DNA of 64,000 bases from Adiantum capillus-veneris (GCA_014529385.2 CM043953.1:108692549-108756548), one strand, 5' to 3'; shown: positions 1-10,343, numbered from the stretch's first letter. Notes: generated from the letters alone by a model not told the origin. Made by a program: numbers and translations.

Positions 1-400
1 ATCATCCTATAGTCCTTCCCCTCGTCACTCCGAAAGGGAAGAGAGGAAACAAAGGAAGAAAAAGGCAAGAAAGAGGTCACCCTCTTCTCCTTCTTCTTCA
101 CCTTCCTCTTCTTCCGATGAAGGCATCGGATATTCTCCTAGAGAATACAAGAGAAGAGGACATCGCAAATCCTACCTTACATGGAGAAGGTCCCAAAAGC
201 TTAAGAAGCTCAAAGAGGGAGGAAAGAGTATCTCTTTTCTCACCTATGATGGCACCTTTGGTGCTAACGACTAAGTATTGGCCTTCATCCAGTAATTTGA
301 TGCAACCTTTGGAGACAAGGGCTTCACAGAGTCCTCCAAGCTATGTCATGTAGCTATGCACTTCCAGAAATCTGCTCGTCAATGCGTCCAACGACTAGAA
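1..400 (+). pseudogene. Ty3/gypsy gag remnant
   Basis: The plus strand encodes a degraded retrotransposon gag. A basic Ser/Arg/Lys-rich stretch (about 20-220) is followed by a segment reading like LAFIQQFDATFGDKGF and then SSKLCHVAMHF. This pattern matches the gag cores of element E at 53.1 kb and of the remnant at 4.0 kb. It is cut on the left by the window edge and on the right by an LTR beginning at 401. It is a broken fossil fragment. The family call rests on that internal similarity and is fairly safe; the subfamily is not. Confidence 0.55.
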
Positions 401-1651
401 TGTCACTACACACACGAAGACCGACACCTCGTAGGCCCCAAAGATCGGCGCCCCTTTCAGTATTTCTCTATTTAATTAAGAAGAGACGATCTGGACACGT
501 AGATCAAAGTCTCACAAAGTTGTCCAAACCAGGCGAGGGCTGAAATTGCAGGTTTCTAACCCAATTTCGGCAACATAACAACACCAAAACCCCTCTAGGT
601 CAAAAGCACATGTCTAAGACGGATTCTCTCGCAATTTAGAAGCTTTCTAGTGAGCTGTAACAGAATTTCAGTGTGCTGTAATTCCCTGTTTTTCTATTGT
701 CGGGTGCCTAGAACCTTGTACACACATCCCAAGGCTTTTCCAAGGCTCCCCTGGTGTTCTCTTGTAGTTGAGGTGCGAAACCCTAAACCTATAGAAAAAC
801 ACAATAGGCTGTAATTCTCTGTTTTGGATCGGTTTTAGCAGAGCGAACACACATCTACCCGTGTCCCAAAGGCTCCCGCACACAATGGGATAGTCCCCCT
901 CTGATTCGGACGAGTTTTCACGCGAGAAAACCCTCCAAATTCGCAATCTTTCACTATGGAACAATGCGTACCTGTGGGGGATAAGCAATTAGCTAATCCG
1001 GTTCTTGTTCAAAAGGCTCTTGCATTCACAAACGCGCATAAAACCCCAAGAACTGTACATAATCAATTGAGAAGCCTAACTAGAGAGGCATTACCAAATG
1101 TGCAAAGGAGGGAGAGAGATGCACGATAGCAAATCATCGCGCTACATGAGACAAAGGAGAAGGCAAGCTTTCCATTTAAGTTGTGATCGCCTGCACCCAC
1201 TACTCACACACACTTTATAGGTCACAATCATAAAAATCAACTTTACTCTCAGTTTTCGGCGCCCCTCTTGGGATGAGAGTCTTGGGAGTGGGTGTTGACC
1301 TACAAGTTGCTCTCCTACTGCCATGTGTCCATTTTGCCCCTTTGGATTAATTCCCTAGTTCCCACCAACTTATAAAGTTGTAAGTGACTTGCCGAATGGC
1401 CCAAATTCCATCTGGCGCACACAAGCTTCCATACTCATCAGAATTCAATGCTCACTCGCCCGACCAGTCCCTGTCCGACCTAATTTCCCGATGTGAGAAA
1501 CCCGTTCGTCCGCAACCGTTTCACACTGGCCATTCAATGTCCACTTGCACCTTTTCAAGAATTCCAGGGAAAACAAGTAAAAACAGAATAGATAAAAATA
1601 TGTAATACATATTTAAAGAATGCAACACGAAAAATACACCTCCTCGTGACA
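401..1651 (-). mobile_element. LTR related to the element A LTR, solo or fragment
   Basis: The stretch has TGTCACTACA at one end and CTCGTGACA at the other, the TGTCA/TGACA termini seen on most LTRs of this window. It shares blocks with the A LTR (28533-29459), including the R-region motif (here ggcgcccctttcagtattt at 447-465), a block containing aatttcggcaacataac, and a purine-rich stretch near 1110. Orientation is taken from the motif, which reads minus as in A. I see no matching target-site duplication and no internal region, so it is either a solo LTR or the edge of a broken element. Confidence 0.55.
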
Positions 1652-1675
1652 GTGTGTGTGTGTGTAGACTTGCCA

Positions 1676-1679
<4 letters not shown>

Positions 1680-1719
<40 letters not shown>
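1680..1719. repeat. (GA)n microsatellite at a LINE 3' end
   Basis: About 20 GA units directly abut the 3' end of the minus-strand LINE fragment that starts at 1720. Similar tracts sit at the same place beside other LINE copies in this window. Confidence 0.95.
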
Positions 1720-1721
<2 letters not shown>

Positions 1722-2362
1722 GATCTCTTTACGTCTATTAGAGGCTGGCCGCTGAAGTCAGCCTATGAGGATGATCGATGGGAGGCTAGGATGCAAGTTA
1801 CATGGTATATAAGAGGGGGGGGGGGAGTAGCTATATCTCGATTCTCTATGGGGTATGGGTGCACATCTATATGCTTCGAGAAGACAATCATGAAGTACAT
1901 CAAGCTAACTAGCTCCATCCTATATCAAACTAGGGGTGTAAGATCTCGACCATGGTACATGGGTAGGTGTGATGTACGGGTTGCACGTATAATCGCAGCT
2001 AGGTCTTTTAGCATCAAAGGAAATCTCCCCTGGGCTACCTAGTGGTGGCAAGTTTGGATCTCCTCGATGTCCATGTGATGGAGTCTGGAGTCTCCTAGCT
2101 TTGACTGTCTCAGCCTGCTGTGTGTCCTGAACTCGGGGACGTCTCCTAGCTGTGACCGTCTCAGCCTGCTGTAGGGTGACTCCTCTCTGTGTCTATGTGA
2201 TGGGTGGCAGTAGGATGGTGGTCCTCTATAAGAAGTCTGTAAGCTCTGACTGTCTGCTTTGGTGCTGCTACAAGTGCCAAAAGTGTCTCTCTATGTATCT
2301 CCACTAGAAACAGCCAAACTGGCGTTGATCTCTAGGCTCCATGATCTATCATAGGGTTAGCT
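1720..2362 (-). mobile_element. LINE 3' fragment (same subfamily as 10117-13117)
   Basis: This is a 5'-truncated LINE on the minus strand. It matches the 3' UTR and C-terminal coding part of the LINE at 10117-13117: both begin near a (GA)n tract with ttacgtctattaga, share the block tagctccatcct, and end in the region reading ttggcgttgatctct. Coding capacity is lost. It sits downstream of (3' to) the polymerase eta exons, so it would lie in a POLH intron if the gene continues to the left. It was probably born truncated. Confidence 0.75.
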
Positions 2363-2518
2363 ATCCTCTAAAAAGAGCCTCCGGAAAGAGAGGGGGGGGC
2401 TGTCTTGTGCATGAGAATGCATGGAAAGAAGCAAATTTAGACCTTCAGACTACGATAGATAGGACAAGTACAATCAATCCCATCGTTAAAACAAAATAGG
2501 CTACTTTTAACCACATAC

Positions 2519-2668
2519 CTCTGACAGTCCAAGGATGTGCGATTTCAAGACTTCCTCTGAAAATGGCTCTTGAAACAATAAGGCTGCTGAAGCTTCGGTG
2601 ATATCCAGATAAACTTCATCAATTGAGGCCCTTTCACAAGTTCCCTTACGAGAAAGAACTGTGACAAC
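2519..2668 (-). CDS. POLH: DNA polymerase eta, internal exon (catalytic SIDEVYLD exon)
   Basis: This exon encodes 50 residues of a Y-family translesion polymerase, the enzyme that copies past UV photoproducts in the nucleus. It begins VVTVLSRKGT and contains CERASIDEVYLDIT, whose Asp-Glu pair belongs to the palm active site, then LKSHILGL. From memory this closely follows plant POLH. The acceptor AG precedes 2668 and a GTATG donor follows 2519 (minus strand). The frame joins the 2740-2851 exon in phase 0 across a 71-bp intron. Later exons (finger, little finger, PIP/UBZ regions) are not in the window to the left, so they lie beyond base 1 or are lost. Codons are intact, which argues for a living gene rather than a pseudogene. 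Confidence 0.88.
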
Positions 2669-2739
2669 CTTCACAATTCTATCAATGCTTATTAGACAGA
2701 GAACCTCACACAACCTTGTAGAGCATCATTACAAATTAC

Positions 2740-2851
2740 CTCAGAGCCCGCATCACGATACTGTGTCAAGTCTGCTTTACCATGTGCTACAGGAACCTGT
2801 ATCAACTCAATATCTGGGCAGACCTTCTTAGCTTCATCTCCACGCATGTTG
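2740..2851 (-). CDS. POLH: DNA polymerase eta, internal exon (MRGDEAK exon)
   Basis: This 112-bp exon encodes NMRGDEAKKVCPDIELIQVP followed by VAHGKADLTQYRDAGSE, the conserved Y-family N-terminal palm/finger segment of pol eta. The acceptor is a good pyrimidine tract ending TTTTTCAG, and the donor is GAG|GTAATT. Its first base completes an Arg codon begun by the exon at 3310-3430, so the reading frame passes cleanly through both junctions. Canonical splice sites and an uninterrupted frame show it is not a processed copy. Confidence 0.88.
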
Positions 2852-3309
2852 CTGAAAAAGAAACATAAGATTTCAACATTTCTGCATACTTCCATCATGT
2901 TATGAGAAAACGGAGAGACAGACTGCACCTAACAAAACTATAAAACATGGGGCGCCCTTCATACCACTAAGAACTATTGATACTGACCTTGTATTAACCT
3001 ATATGAATACAGAAACATGCCCAAACTCACTTTCAAAGACTTAGTAAGTTACTTATGGTACTCATCCACAAGACTACACAACCATCAGCCCTATCATGCA
3101 TAGTATCAACTAGGTGTTACTAGGAACCTTGTCAACTGCAACATAGTGCATGTGGCCAATATATGCTTCCTTTCTTGCACCCCACACATGCAGAAAACTC
3201 ACACATACCACCTACACAAGAATATATGTACGCAAACCACCCAGGGCAAGATTTTTATTAAAAAAAAAAGTGCACGGAAAGCAATGTAAACTTTAATAAT
3301 AAAACGAAC

Positions 3310-3430
3310 CGTGTCACTCCAAACTTGCGAGCTTCATACCCTACAGCAATAAGACCACCTCCTTTCCAAGGATTATATTGGACAACTCCAGTAGGCTTGC
3401 CTCGTAATTCCGGGCGTTTCCTCTGTTCCA
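3310..3430 (-). CDS. POLH: DNA polymerase eta, 5'-proximal exon (VEQRKRPELRGKP)
   Basis: This 121-bp exon encodes VEQRKRPELRGKPTGVVQYN then PWKGGGLIAVGYEARKFGVT, the segment that follows the MDCFYVQ active-site start of pol eta. The acceptor reads TTTCTTTCATAG and the donor ACG|GTTCGT. The first two bases complete a Val codon, so an upstream exon carrying the initiator Met and the metal-binding MDCFYVQ must exist at higher coordinates. I did not notice it in the adjacent kilobases. The first intron is therefore either very long and filled with the retrotransposons to the right, or the gene is split here. Confidence 0.88.
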
Positions 3431-3959
3431 CTATGAAAGAAATTCTTATCAATCAGCAAACTAATATAACTCTTGTCATGAAAACCAAAAATTACAACTC
3501 AATTTAGACAACACAAATTTGAGTTTCAAAGACAATCTGGGCATGGTGATCTACCAAACAGCCTTGAACGTCCTCAATCTAACAAATTTTCCAAACATTG
3601 GCATAACTAGGTTTGCATATGTTGCAAGTCTTATCTCCTACCGAGAAAGGTGACGGTTCCAATGTCACCGTATAAAAGATGAAGGTGCAATGGATGCATA
3701 TCGTCATGGATCCTTGCCGACCAAAACAACAGAATGTGCACTTGGCTACAAATTGTTGTTGAAGGTATGTCACCACCAGATTGTGGCATCCTAGCCTCCA
3801 GTTTGCACCTTATGGTTGTAGGCCAGATTGGCCCTGTAATCTTCCACGACTCCTCTGGAAATGCTATTTTCTTGGAGCCCTATGCAATAGCCTCTTCTCA
3901 TCGTTCATCAACGGAGCTACATACAAAGGAGAAGATAATATTTGAATCAGAAAATGAGA
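3431..3959. other. No recognisable gene; presumed POLH intron
   Basis: Only short chance ORFs are present. It begins with the intron pyrimidine tract upstream of the POLH exon and runs into the gag remnant at about 3960. I saw no exon of POLH and no repeat with clear ends here. Confidence 0.4.
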
Positions 3960-4690
3960 AAAATAAGAAAGAAACTTGCAAGTGGATAGACAAGGGTGTA
4001 AAACTTCTTTACCCGATGGAAAGGGCATGGACATCGCAACGGCGCTTGCCTTCATCAGAGAATTTGATTTAGCCTTCAAGAATTGTAACTTCTCTGAACA
4101 GTCTATGCTTCATCAGGTATGTGTGCATCTTAAAGATGTTGCTAGTAATTGGTAGTAATGCATGTAACCAGGAACACAGATCCTAAAAAATGGGAGGACT
4201 TCAAAGAGATGTTTACATCTCAATTTCTGTCAACAAATTTCAAGAACGTGCGCGCAAACTAGGATAAGTTGGACCAGAAAGAGGATAATGCATATGGGTT
4301 TATGGTCCGTTTTTTGGAATACATATCTCAAAGTTGCCCCATATATCAATAAAAGAAAACTTTGAAGGATTGCATGGAGTCAGCATTGAACATAGAAGCT
4401 CGTGATATGAAGTGAATGCAAAAGCGAAAGAGTTCTTCAAAGAATAAAGGCATCAAAGAGAGTAAGGACTGCCGAGACTCAAGGAAACAAGCCTTTAACA
4501 TCTTCTAAACCATCAAGTTCTACAGATCCACCGGAACTTCAGGAAGAATCTATTGAAGTCTCGAAACTAGATAGATTGTCTGTCACAAAGAAAAAGAAAG
4601 GACCGAAACTTGACTCAAAAAGATTGACCAAAAGTACTAATACCCTGTCTGGAAGCCTTTCAGTTGAGGACAACTGAAGTTTAGGAGAGA
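3960..4690 (+). pseudogene. Ty3/gypsy gag remnant (family G)
   Basis: The plus strand shows a gag core reading LAFIREFDLAFKNCNFSEQS and then HLKDVASNW, the same pattern as the gag of element E. It continues through a block like KKWEDFKEMFTSQFLS and a Lys/Ser-rich tail (SKLDRLSVTKKKKGPKL). A purine-rich run (taggagagaggca, about 4682-4694) then leads into an LTR start at 4695, so this looks like the 3' part of an element that kept gag next to its 3' LTR with no polymerase between. The element is broken. Confidence 0.6.
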
Positions 4691-4694
4691 GGCA

Positions 4695-5457
4695 TGTCAT
4701 CGACCTATGACACCCACGAGTCAAAGAAATTAATGGGACATTATCTATGTTGTCTTTCTATTTGAAAGATTACATAATTGGACATGTGTTCTTGTGTTTA
4801 CGGACCATGATTGATTAGACATACTTCTATCCCTAATTAGGGAAATATGAATGGCTATTGACATGCTTGAAAAGCAAGGAGGACTATATCCTCTTACCTT
4901 TTTGGGAAGAGAGATATAGATGGATACAAGTGTATGGAACAGATGGAATCTATCTAAGGCGCGCGCTCACACACAATAAGCAATGCATGATGACTTCTAT
5001 TGAGTGTTGTTTTGAAAATGCCTGAGCATTATATATTTTACTCAAAAAGAGATTTCATTTGATACCCATAGTGATATTTCATAATAGTTAACAATTTTCC
5101 AAAGACACAAGGTTCTGTAAGCTTCTAGAAAATTCTAAAAGATTCTAGAAGTTGGCCTCAAATTTCAAAGAAAAATTGAAATTTCGAAGGAGGCCTTAGA
5201 TTTCAAAGGAGGTCACTTCTCCTATAAATACAACCCTTCCCCTTCACTTGAACACAATTCCACTTACTGAATTTTCGGCCCAACGTCACCCCAAGAAGCC
5301 TCTACACTATTGCCCTCTACATGCTACTTCTCTCTCCCATAAGCCCTACATGCTACCTCTCTCTCTCAAGCAAGCTTATGTGAGGAAGAAAGGCATTGGA
5401 GGAGGTGTTGCCAATTTCCGAAGTGATTGCATGAAGCAAAATGCATGGTGATTCCAT
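4695..5457 (+). mobile_element. LTR of family G, interrupted by element F
   Basis: It starts TGTCATCGACC just after a polypurine-like run and carries a TATA box (tataaata, 5223-5230) with a short downstream leader, as expected for LTR U3/R. The first 600 bases recur at 6447-7083. The right end is not defined because the F element's 5' LTR begins at 5458. Confidence 0.6.
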
Positions 5458-6081
5458 TGTCACAAACTGCTGACATGTCAAGCCACTGAAGAACGGAGGC
5501 AACATGCAGATCCCGATCGAGGAGCGTAAACCCTAGAAGCAACAAAAGCAACAGAAGTAACCGAAGAAATTTTACCAACTTGCAAAGTCTTAACGAGCGG
5601 CCTATTTTTAAGGAGGAGTTCCCACCAACCTATGGGACCCCGTCTAATGGGGGCAGAAGTGACCTAGAGAGAATAAATAAAGCGGGACCCACACACAAAG
5701 ATTTGCATGGATCATGATGGCGTGGCAGTTGTACGAATGCCCGCATTTCGTGTTGTAGTGCCACGTGGGAGACTACGGATTTCCGCATTTTACGCTGCTA
5801 ACGTGGCAAGTGTACCAATTTCCGTAATTCGTGCTGGCAGCTCTAGGCGCCAGCTTTTGGGACGAGATGCTTTTTCAGTTTGAAGCTTTTCATGTAAACT
5901 CCTTTTCATAGGCCAAGGGCCTTTAAATTTGTGCCATGGGCTCATTCTGTGGCATGCTTCCGAGTGAAGGTGCAAAGCGTGGAGTACCGGCTTGTACTAA
6001 GTTGAAGCAATATAAAGAAATACCGAAAGAGACGCCAAGTCTGTTCTTTTTTGTTGGCACATGGTGCCCATCCCTGTGACA
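5458..6081 (+). repeat. F 5' LTR
   Basis: It starts TGTCACAAACTGCTGACA and ends CCCTGTGACA. It has the R-type motif gaaataccgaaagagacgcc at 6017-6036 after a tataaag box. Its homologues are at 8119-8749 and 26967-27614. Confidence 0.85.
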
Positions 6082-6082
6082 G

Positions 6083-6094
6083 TGGTATCAGAGC
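6083..6094 (+). promoter_or_regulatory. Primer-binding site, initiator tRNA-Met
   Basis: TGGTATCAGAGC lies one base after the left F LTR. It is complementary to the 3' end of plant initiator tRNA-Met, the primer used by many plant LTR retrotransposons. Confidence 0.85.
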
Positions 6095-6184
6095 TTGTAC
6101 TCAGTTGAAGCAATATAAAGAAATGCCGAAAGGGACGCCAAGTCTGTTCTTTTTTGTTGGCATGTGGTGGCCGTCCCCATGACA
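6089..6184 (+). repeat. Second copy of the F LTR tail
   Basis: The segment repeats the last 90 or so bases of the F LTR (from gcttgtact through the gaaatgccgaaagggacgcc motif to catgaca) right after the primer site, so the LTR tail is present twice in tandem. At its right edge the G module starts. Confidence 0.65.
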
Positions 6185-7083
6185 GTTCTTCAACGAATGA
6201 AGGTATCAAAGAGAGTAAGGACTGACAAGACACAAGGAAACAAGCCTTTAACATCTTCTAAACCATCAAGTTCTAAAGATCCATCGGAACTTCATGAAGA
6301 ATCTATTAAAGTCTCGAAACTAGACAGATTGTCTATCACAAAGAAAAAGAAAGGACCCAAACTTGATTTGAAAGATTGACCAAAAGTACTAATACCCTAT
6401 CTGGAAGCGTTTCAGTTGAGGACAACTGAAGTTTAGGAGGGAGGCATGTCATCAACCTATGACACCCATGAACTGAAGAAATTTATGGGAGATTATATAT
6501 GTTCTCTCTGATTGAAAGATTACATAATTGGACATGTGTTCTTGTGTTTACGGAACCATGATTGATAAGAAATACTTCTATCCGTAATTGAGGAAGTATG
6601 AATGGCCATTGACATGCTTGAAAAGCAAGGAGGACTATATATCCTCTTACCTTTTTGGGAAGAGTGATATAGATGGATACAAGTGTGTGGAACAGATGGA
6701 ATCTACCTAAGGCGAGCGCACACACAATAAAACATGCATGATGACTTCTATTGAGTGCTATTTTGAAAATGCATGAGATTGCATTTGATACCCATAGTGA
6801 TATTTCATAATAGTTAACAATTTTCCAAAGACAAAAGGTTCTAGAAGATTCTAAAAAATTCTAGAAGATTCTAGGAGTTGGCCTCAAATTTCAAAGAAGG
6901 TTTGAAATTTCAAAGGAGGCCTTAAATTTCAAAGAAGGCCTTAAATTTCAAAGGACCAAAATTTCAAAGGAGGCCAAAGATTTCAAAGGAGGTCACTTCT
7001 CCTATAAATACAACCCTTCCCCTTCACTTGAACACAATTCCACTTACTGAATTTACAGCCCAACGTCACCCGAAGAAGCCTAT
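6183..7083 (+). repeat. Second copy of the G gag-tail plus LTR module
   Basis: It closely matches 4436-5305: the Lys-rich gag tail (SKLDRLSITKKKKGPKL), a polypurine run, an LTR start at 6447 (TGTCATCAACC), a tataaata box at 7003-7010 and the same leader. The copies differ by scattered substitutions and a local expansion of a tttcaaaggaggcc repeat near 6890-6990. It lies inside element F. Confidence 0.75.
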
Positions 7084-7088
7084 ACAAC

Positions 7089-7171
7089 TTCTTAGGATTT
7101 AGGCCCCTCGGTCGGGATCTGCAAGTCATCTCCGCTCTTTAATGGCTTGACACGTCAGCAGTTTGTGATAG
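7089..7171 (-). repeat. Inverted fragment of the F LTR start
   Basis: Read on the minus strand it matches the first 80 or so bases of the F LTR (TATCACAAACTGCTGACG through gcctaaatcctaag). It faces the flanking direct LTRs, so the interior of F contains an inverted LTR piece. Confidence 0.7.
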
Positions 7172-7650
7172 GAAGTCTATAGCTACCAAGCCGCACACTC
7201 CAAGGACTTGGCAAGCTTTCAAGAAAAAAAATTGCCCAAAGTTATATACCTATTGACATCTTCCTTCAGAGTACAGCTTCTAGCAAAGTGGGGTATCTTG
7301 GAATTCTTGCCACGAAAACCCTAGCAGATTATAACTTGAAATTTCTCAACATCTTGCAATAGGTGTTTCTTCTCGAGCTGATAACCCTGGGGGTCCTGTG
7401 TGATTGCTATGTCTTGGGACTACCATCACCGCTATAGGAACACTGTCTGTCAAGGCTTGTTTCGACTATTCAAGAGCTTATGGGCCATGCTGTGGTCGGC
7501 TACAAATTTATATTTCTAACCCAAATTTTGGTACAAGTTTTAGGATGGAAAGCCAGCCATCTTTTCAAGCTCGACTCTGGTTTCAATGCTTGGTGAATTA
7601 CTCCCGGGTGGAGTAGTGAGAAATGTTGTTTTGGTATTGTCTGAAACTCT

Positions 7651-7771
7651 GAACGACGCAAACAAGATATCTGGGGAGCGAAAACCTCCGAACGACGCAA
7701 ATGAGATATCTGGGGAGCGTTTGGTTGTATGCTTGAACCTCCAAACGACGCAAGCTACGGTCTTGGGGGCG
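7651..7771. repeat. Three-unit tandem repeat in the F interior
   Basis: A unit of roughly 30 bases (aacgacgcaaacaagatatc plus tggggagcg) begins at 7651, 7690 and 7744. The third copy is diverged. No coding role is apparent. Confidence 0.75.
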
Positions 7772-8118
7772 TTTGGTTGTAAAAGGCCTCTATAACTCCT
7801 GGCCCAGACCTTTTAAGGTTATGCGGAAGGAGTGATGAGGGAGTCGTTGAACAGCTCATGACCCGGACCTGGATGGTTATTTACAGGGGGGGTATTCATC
7901 AATGACTGGAATGAGACTCCTTATTGGATGAGGATTTTCTGGGAAGCCAACGACCCAAGATATCAAGAGCTCCTATCTGGAATGAGAAAACTGATTGTAC
8001 CTCGAATTGTCCCTCGGAATGTCCCTCGAAATGACCCTCGGAATTTTTTGAGCTAACTTGAGTTGTTTTGCAGATATGTTGTAATCGCGGATGATTACTT
8101 TCTTTCAAGAAGGGAGGA

Positions 8119-8749
8119 TGTCACAAACTACTTACGTGTCAAGCCACTAAAGAACGGAGCTAGCATGCAGATTCCGGTCAAGGAGCCTAAACCCTAGAAG
8201 TAGTGGAAGGAGCAGAAGAAGCACAAGCAACCGAAGAAGTATTACCAACTTGCAAAGTCTTGACGAGCGGCCTATTTTTAAAGAGGAGTTCCCACCAACT
8301 TATGGGACCCCGTTCGATGGGGGCCCACATGACCTAGAGAGATTAAATATAGCAGGAGCCACACACATTTGCGTGGAGCATGATGACCTGGCAGTTGTAT
8401 GGACGCTCGCGTTTAGCGTTGCAGAGCAGTGTGGGAGATTGTATGGATTTTCGCATTTTACGCTGCTGACATGGCAAGTGTACGGATTTCCGTAATTCGT
8501 GATGGCAGCTCTAGGCGCCAGCTTTTGGAACAAGATGCCTTTCAATTTGAATCTTTTCATGTAAACTGTTTTTCATAGGCAAAGGGCCTTTAAATTTGTG
8601 CCATGGGCTCATTCTCTGGCACGCTTCCGGGTGAAGGTGTAGAGTGTGGAGTACCGGCTTGTACTGAGTTGAAGCAATACAAAGAAATACCGAAAGGGGC
8701 GCCAAGTTTGTTATTTTTTGTTGGTATATGGTGCCCGTCCCCTGTGACA
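8119..8749 (+). repeat. F 3' LTR
   Basis: It starts TGTCACAAACTACTTACG after a polypurine run and ends CCCTGTGACA. The R-type motif gaaataccgaaaggggcgcc lies at 8684-8703. It differs from the 5' LTR at many positions, which suggests an old insertion. Confidence 0.85.
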
Positions 8750-9558
8750 CCATGCTAAATTTTCAGCCTATATACTGTAATTTTCTGGAGAAATAAAAAT
8801 TTCTTGTGAAGGAACCCGGCTGTTCCGGGTCAACGCAGTCTCGAGTTTCACTCCCTCTCAGCTCCTAGAAAGGAAGATGGCCCAGTGAGCTGGAGTGAGC
8901 CATCTGCAACTGTGAAGAGAGGGTTTTGTGGACGAGGATATCTACAACAAGACTTTGAGATCGAATAGTACGCCACCTACACCATGCTACCACTACCCCC
9001 AAAAGACGTCTTGGAAGTAAAATGTTGTCCGTTGGAGCCGAACCTAGCTCTAAAAACAATCTCCTTGACTCAACCGACTCACAAATCGCACAACCAGCAT
9101 CTGCAGAAGGTACTTCTGGTGACCACTCCAAGGAGAAAGCATCAAAACTGAGGATAAAGGCATAGACTACTAGTATCCGGATCATTTTTCTACTCTCAAG
9201 TGCTCCACCCTCAAGGAAAGAGTCAGAAATCTGCACCTCTAGTCACATATCGAATCTCCAAGCTACTACAGGAGGTCCAAAGAATGTGTTTGGTGGTTAA
9301 AAAGAAAACCACTGTCCAATGACAAACAACCAAAGAACTACACCAACCACCATATATGATGATGAATTGCAAATTATATCAAAAGGAACTCCATCGGAGC
9401 TTAGAGTGAACGCTCCTACTGATCTTTCATTGTCTAATCAAGAAACACCATCTTCTGTCTATTCTAGTAGGACCGGTTTGCTTGTCAAGACAACAAACGA
9501 TTGAAGCTATGATATCATTGTAATGGATGGGCACCACATGCTGACTGAAAAGAACAGT
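8750..9558. other. Unassigned, weakly coding-like
   Basis: No gene is recognisable. The plus strand between about 9020 and 9500 has Ser/Thr/Pro-rich open stretches (for example SKGTPSELRVNAPTDLSL) interrupted by stops. These could be a decayed gag leader or a linker, but nothing identifies a family. Confidence 0.3.
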
Positions 9559-9600
9559 ATTGGAATAGACTTTAGCACTTCAAACACAATTGAACACACA

Positions 9601-9604
<4 letters not shown>

Positions 9605-9642
<38 letters not shown>
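9605..9642. repeat. (GA)n microsatellite
   Basis: About 18 GA units directly precede the R repeat copy at 9643. The minus-strand translation gives meaningless Ser-Leu runs. Confidence 0.95.
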
Positions 9643-9644
<2 letters not shown>

Positions 9645-10037
9645 ATCCACACGGTAGACATGAAGTGGCACAATTCCACTTCCTGATGTACTCGGCCCAA
9701 ACCCTAGCGCCCCTTTTGGTATTCCTTTTCTATTGCTCATACAAAGGTACAACTGCCAGGGATCCCTTCTTTGCAACTGCAAACACTGCAATGCCAAAAG
9801 AGGCTCCCAAGACTCATATTTAAAGGCCCATAGTTTCAATCGAGCTCGAATCGTTCAAGAAACAGCGTCTCTTTTAATTAAACAATGAACTTATAGTACA
9901 AACTATCATAGGACTTAAACATAGACAAAGCCACCCAAAATGCTCACAAGCCACAATAAATTTGTAAAGAAGCCACAAGAGTCACTCTCAAGTACCCATT
10001 AAACCTTTGTGACACCGAGAGAGCAGTATGCACACAA
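9643..10037. mobile_element. LTR-like repeat R, copy 1
   Basis: The segment begins ccacacggtagacatgaagt, contains the R-type motif gcgccccttttggtattcc (9708-9726) and ends gagagcagtatgcacacaat. It is repeated at 18894-19268. Its core 9689-9858 is inverted relative to that copy. The motif ties it to the LTRs of A and F. No ORF of note. Confidence 0.65.
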
Positions 10038-10082
10038 TATTGGAACAGACTTTAGCACTTCAAACACAATTGAACACACACA

Positions 10083-10116
10083 CAAAGAGAGAGAGAAAGA
10101 AAGAAAGAAAGATTTT
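10083..10116. repeat. (GA)n/(GAAA)n tract at a LINE 3' end
   Basis: A GA run grading into gaaa repeats directly abuts the 3' end of the minus-strand LINE that starts at 10117. Confidence 0.9.
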
Positions 10117-10343
10117 TTACGTCTATTAGAAGGCCGAAATTGTCCTATGAGACAAATCAATGTACATGGGTGTCTCTTCCGTCAATCGGAAAGACAAAAG
10201 TGCTGAAAAAACTGACTGACTGACTGATAAAGCTGATACAAATCTCCATGATGAGAGTGTGAGTGTGTGGAGCGCTATCACTACGGTAGCCTATATGCAA
10301 GAGGGTAGTACACGCATGATATGCATCTGGGTGACTGACTAAA

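Larger units (their letters stand above)
5458..8749 (+). mobile_element. Element F: short LTR retrotransposon without polymerase
   Basis: Two direct LTRs (5458-6081 and 8119-8749) bracket a 2.0-kb interior. A primer-binding site follows the left LTR and a polypurine run (caagaagggagga) precedes the right LTR. Flanks share only a 4-bp ccat duplication. The interior has no gag, protease or RT of its own. It holds a duplicated LTR tail, a second copy of the G gag-tail/LTR module, an inverted F LTR fragment and a short tandem repeat. It reads as a non-autonomous element that picked up neighbouring sequence. Both LTRs look complete; mobilisation would need another element's proteins. Confidence 0.75.
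9559..10094. repeat. 54-56-bp direct repeats flanking an LTR-like segment
   Basis: The block attggaatagactttagcac followed by ttcaaacacaattgaacaca lies at 9559-9612 and again at 10039-10094, with one substitution and an extra ac unit. Each copy runs into a GA tract. The repeat R segment lies between them. Confidence 0.8.

Noticed and set aside
3734-4072. 112-codon ORF as a gene next to POLH
   Set aside because: Its right half overlaps the gag remnant in another frame and its left half shows no motif.
6083-6094. tRNA gene suspected from the tRNA-Met match
   Set aside because: Only the 3'-end complement is present, directly after an LTR; it is a primer-binding site.
7651-7771. CRISPR-like spaced repeats
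   Set aside because: There are only three units, diverged, with unequal spacing and no cas genes, in a plant-like context.
9507-9839. ORFs with long Ser-Leu or Arg-Glu runs
   Set aside because: They are translations of the (GA)n/(CT)n microsatellites (here and near 18.2, 18.9, 20.8, 26.7 and 29.3 kb), not proteins.
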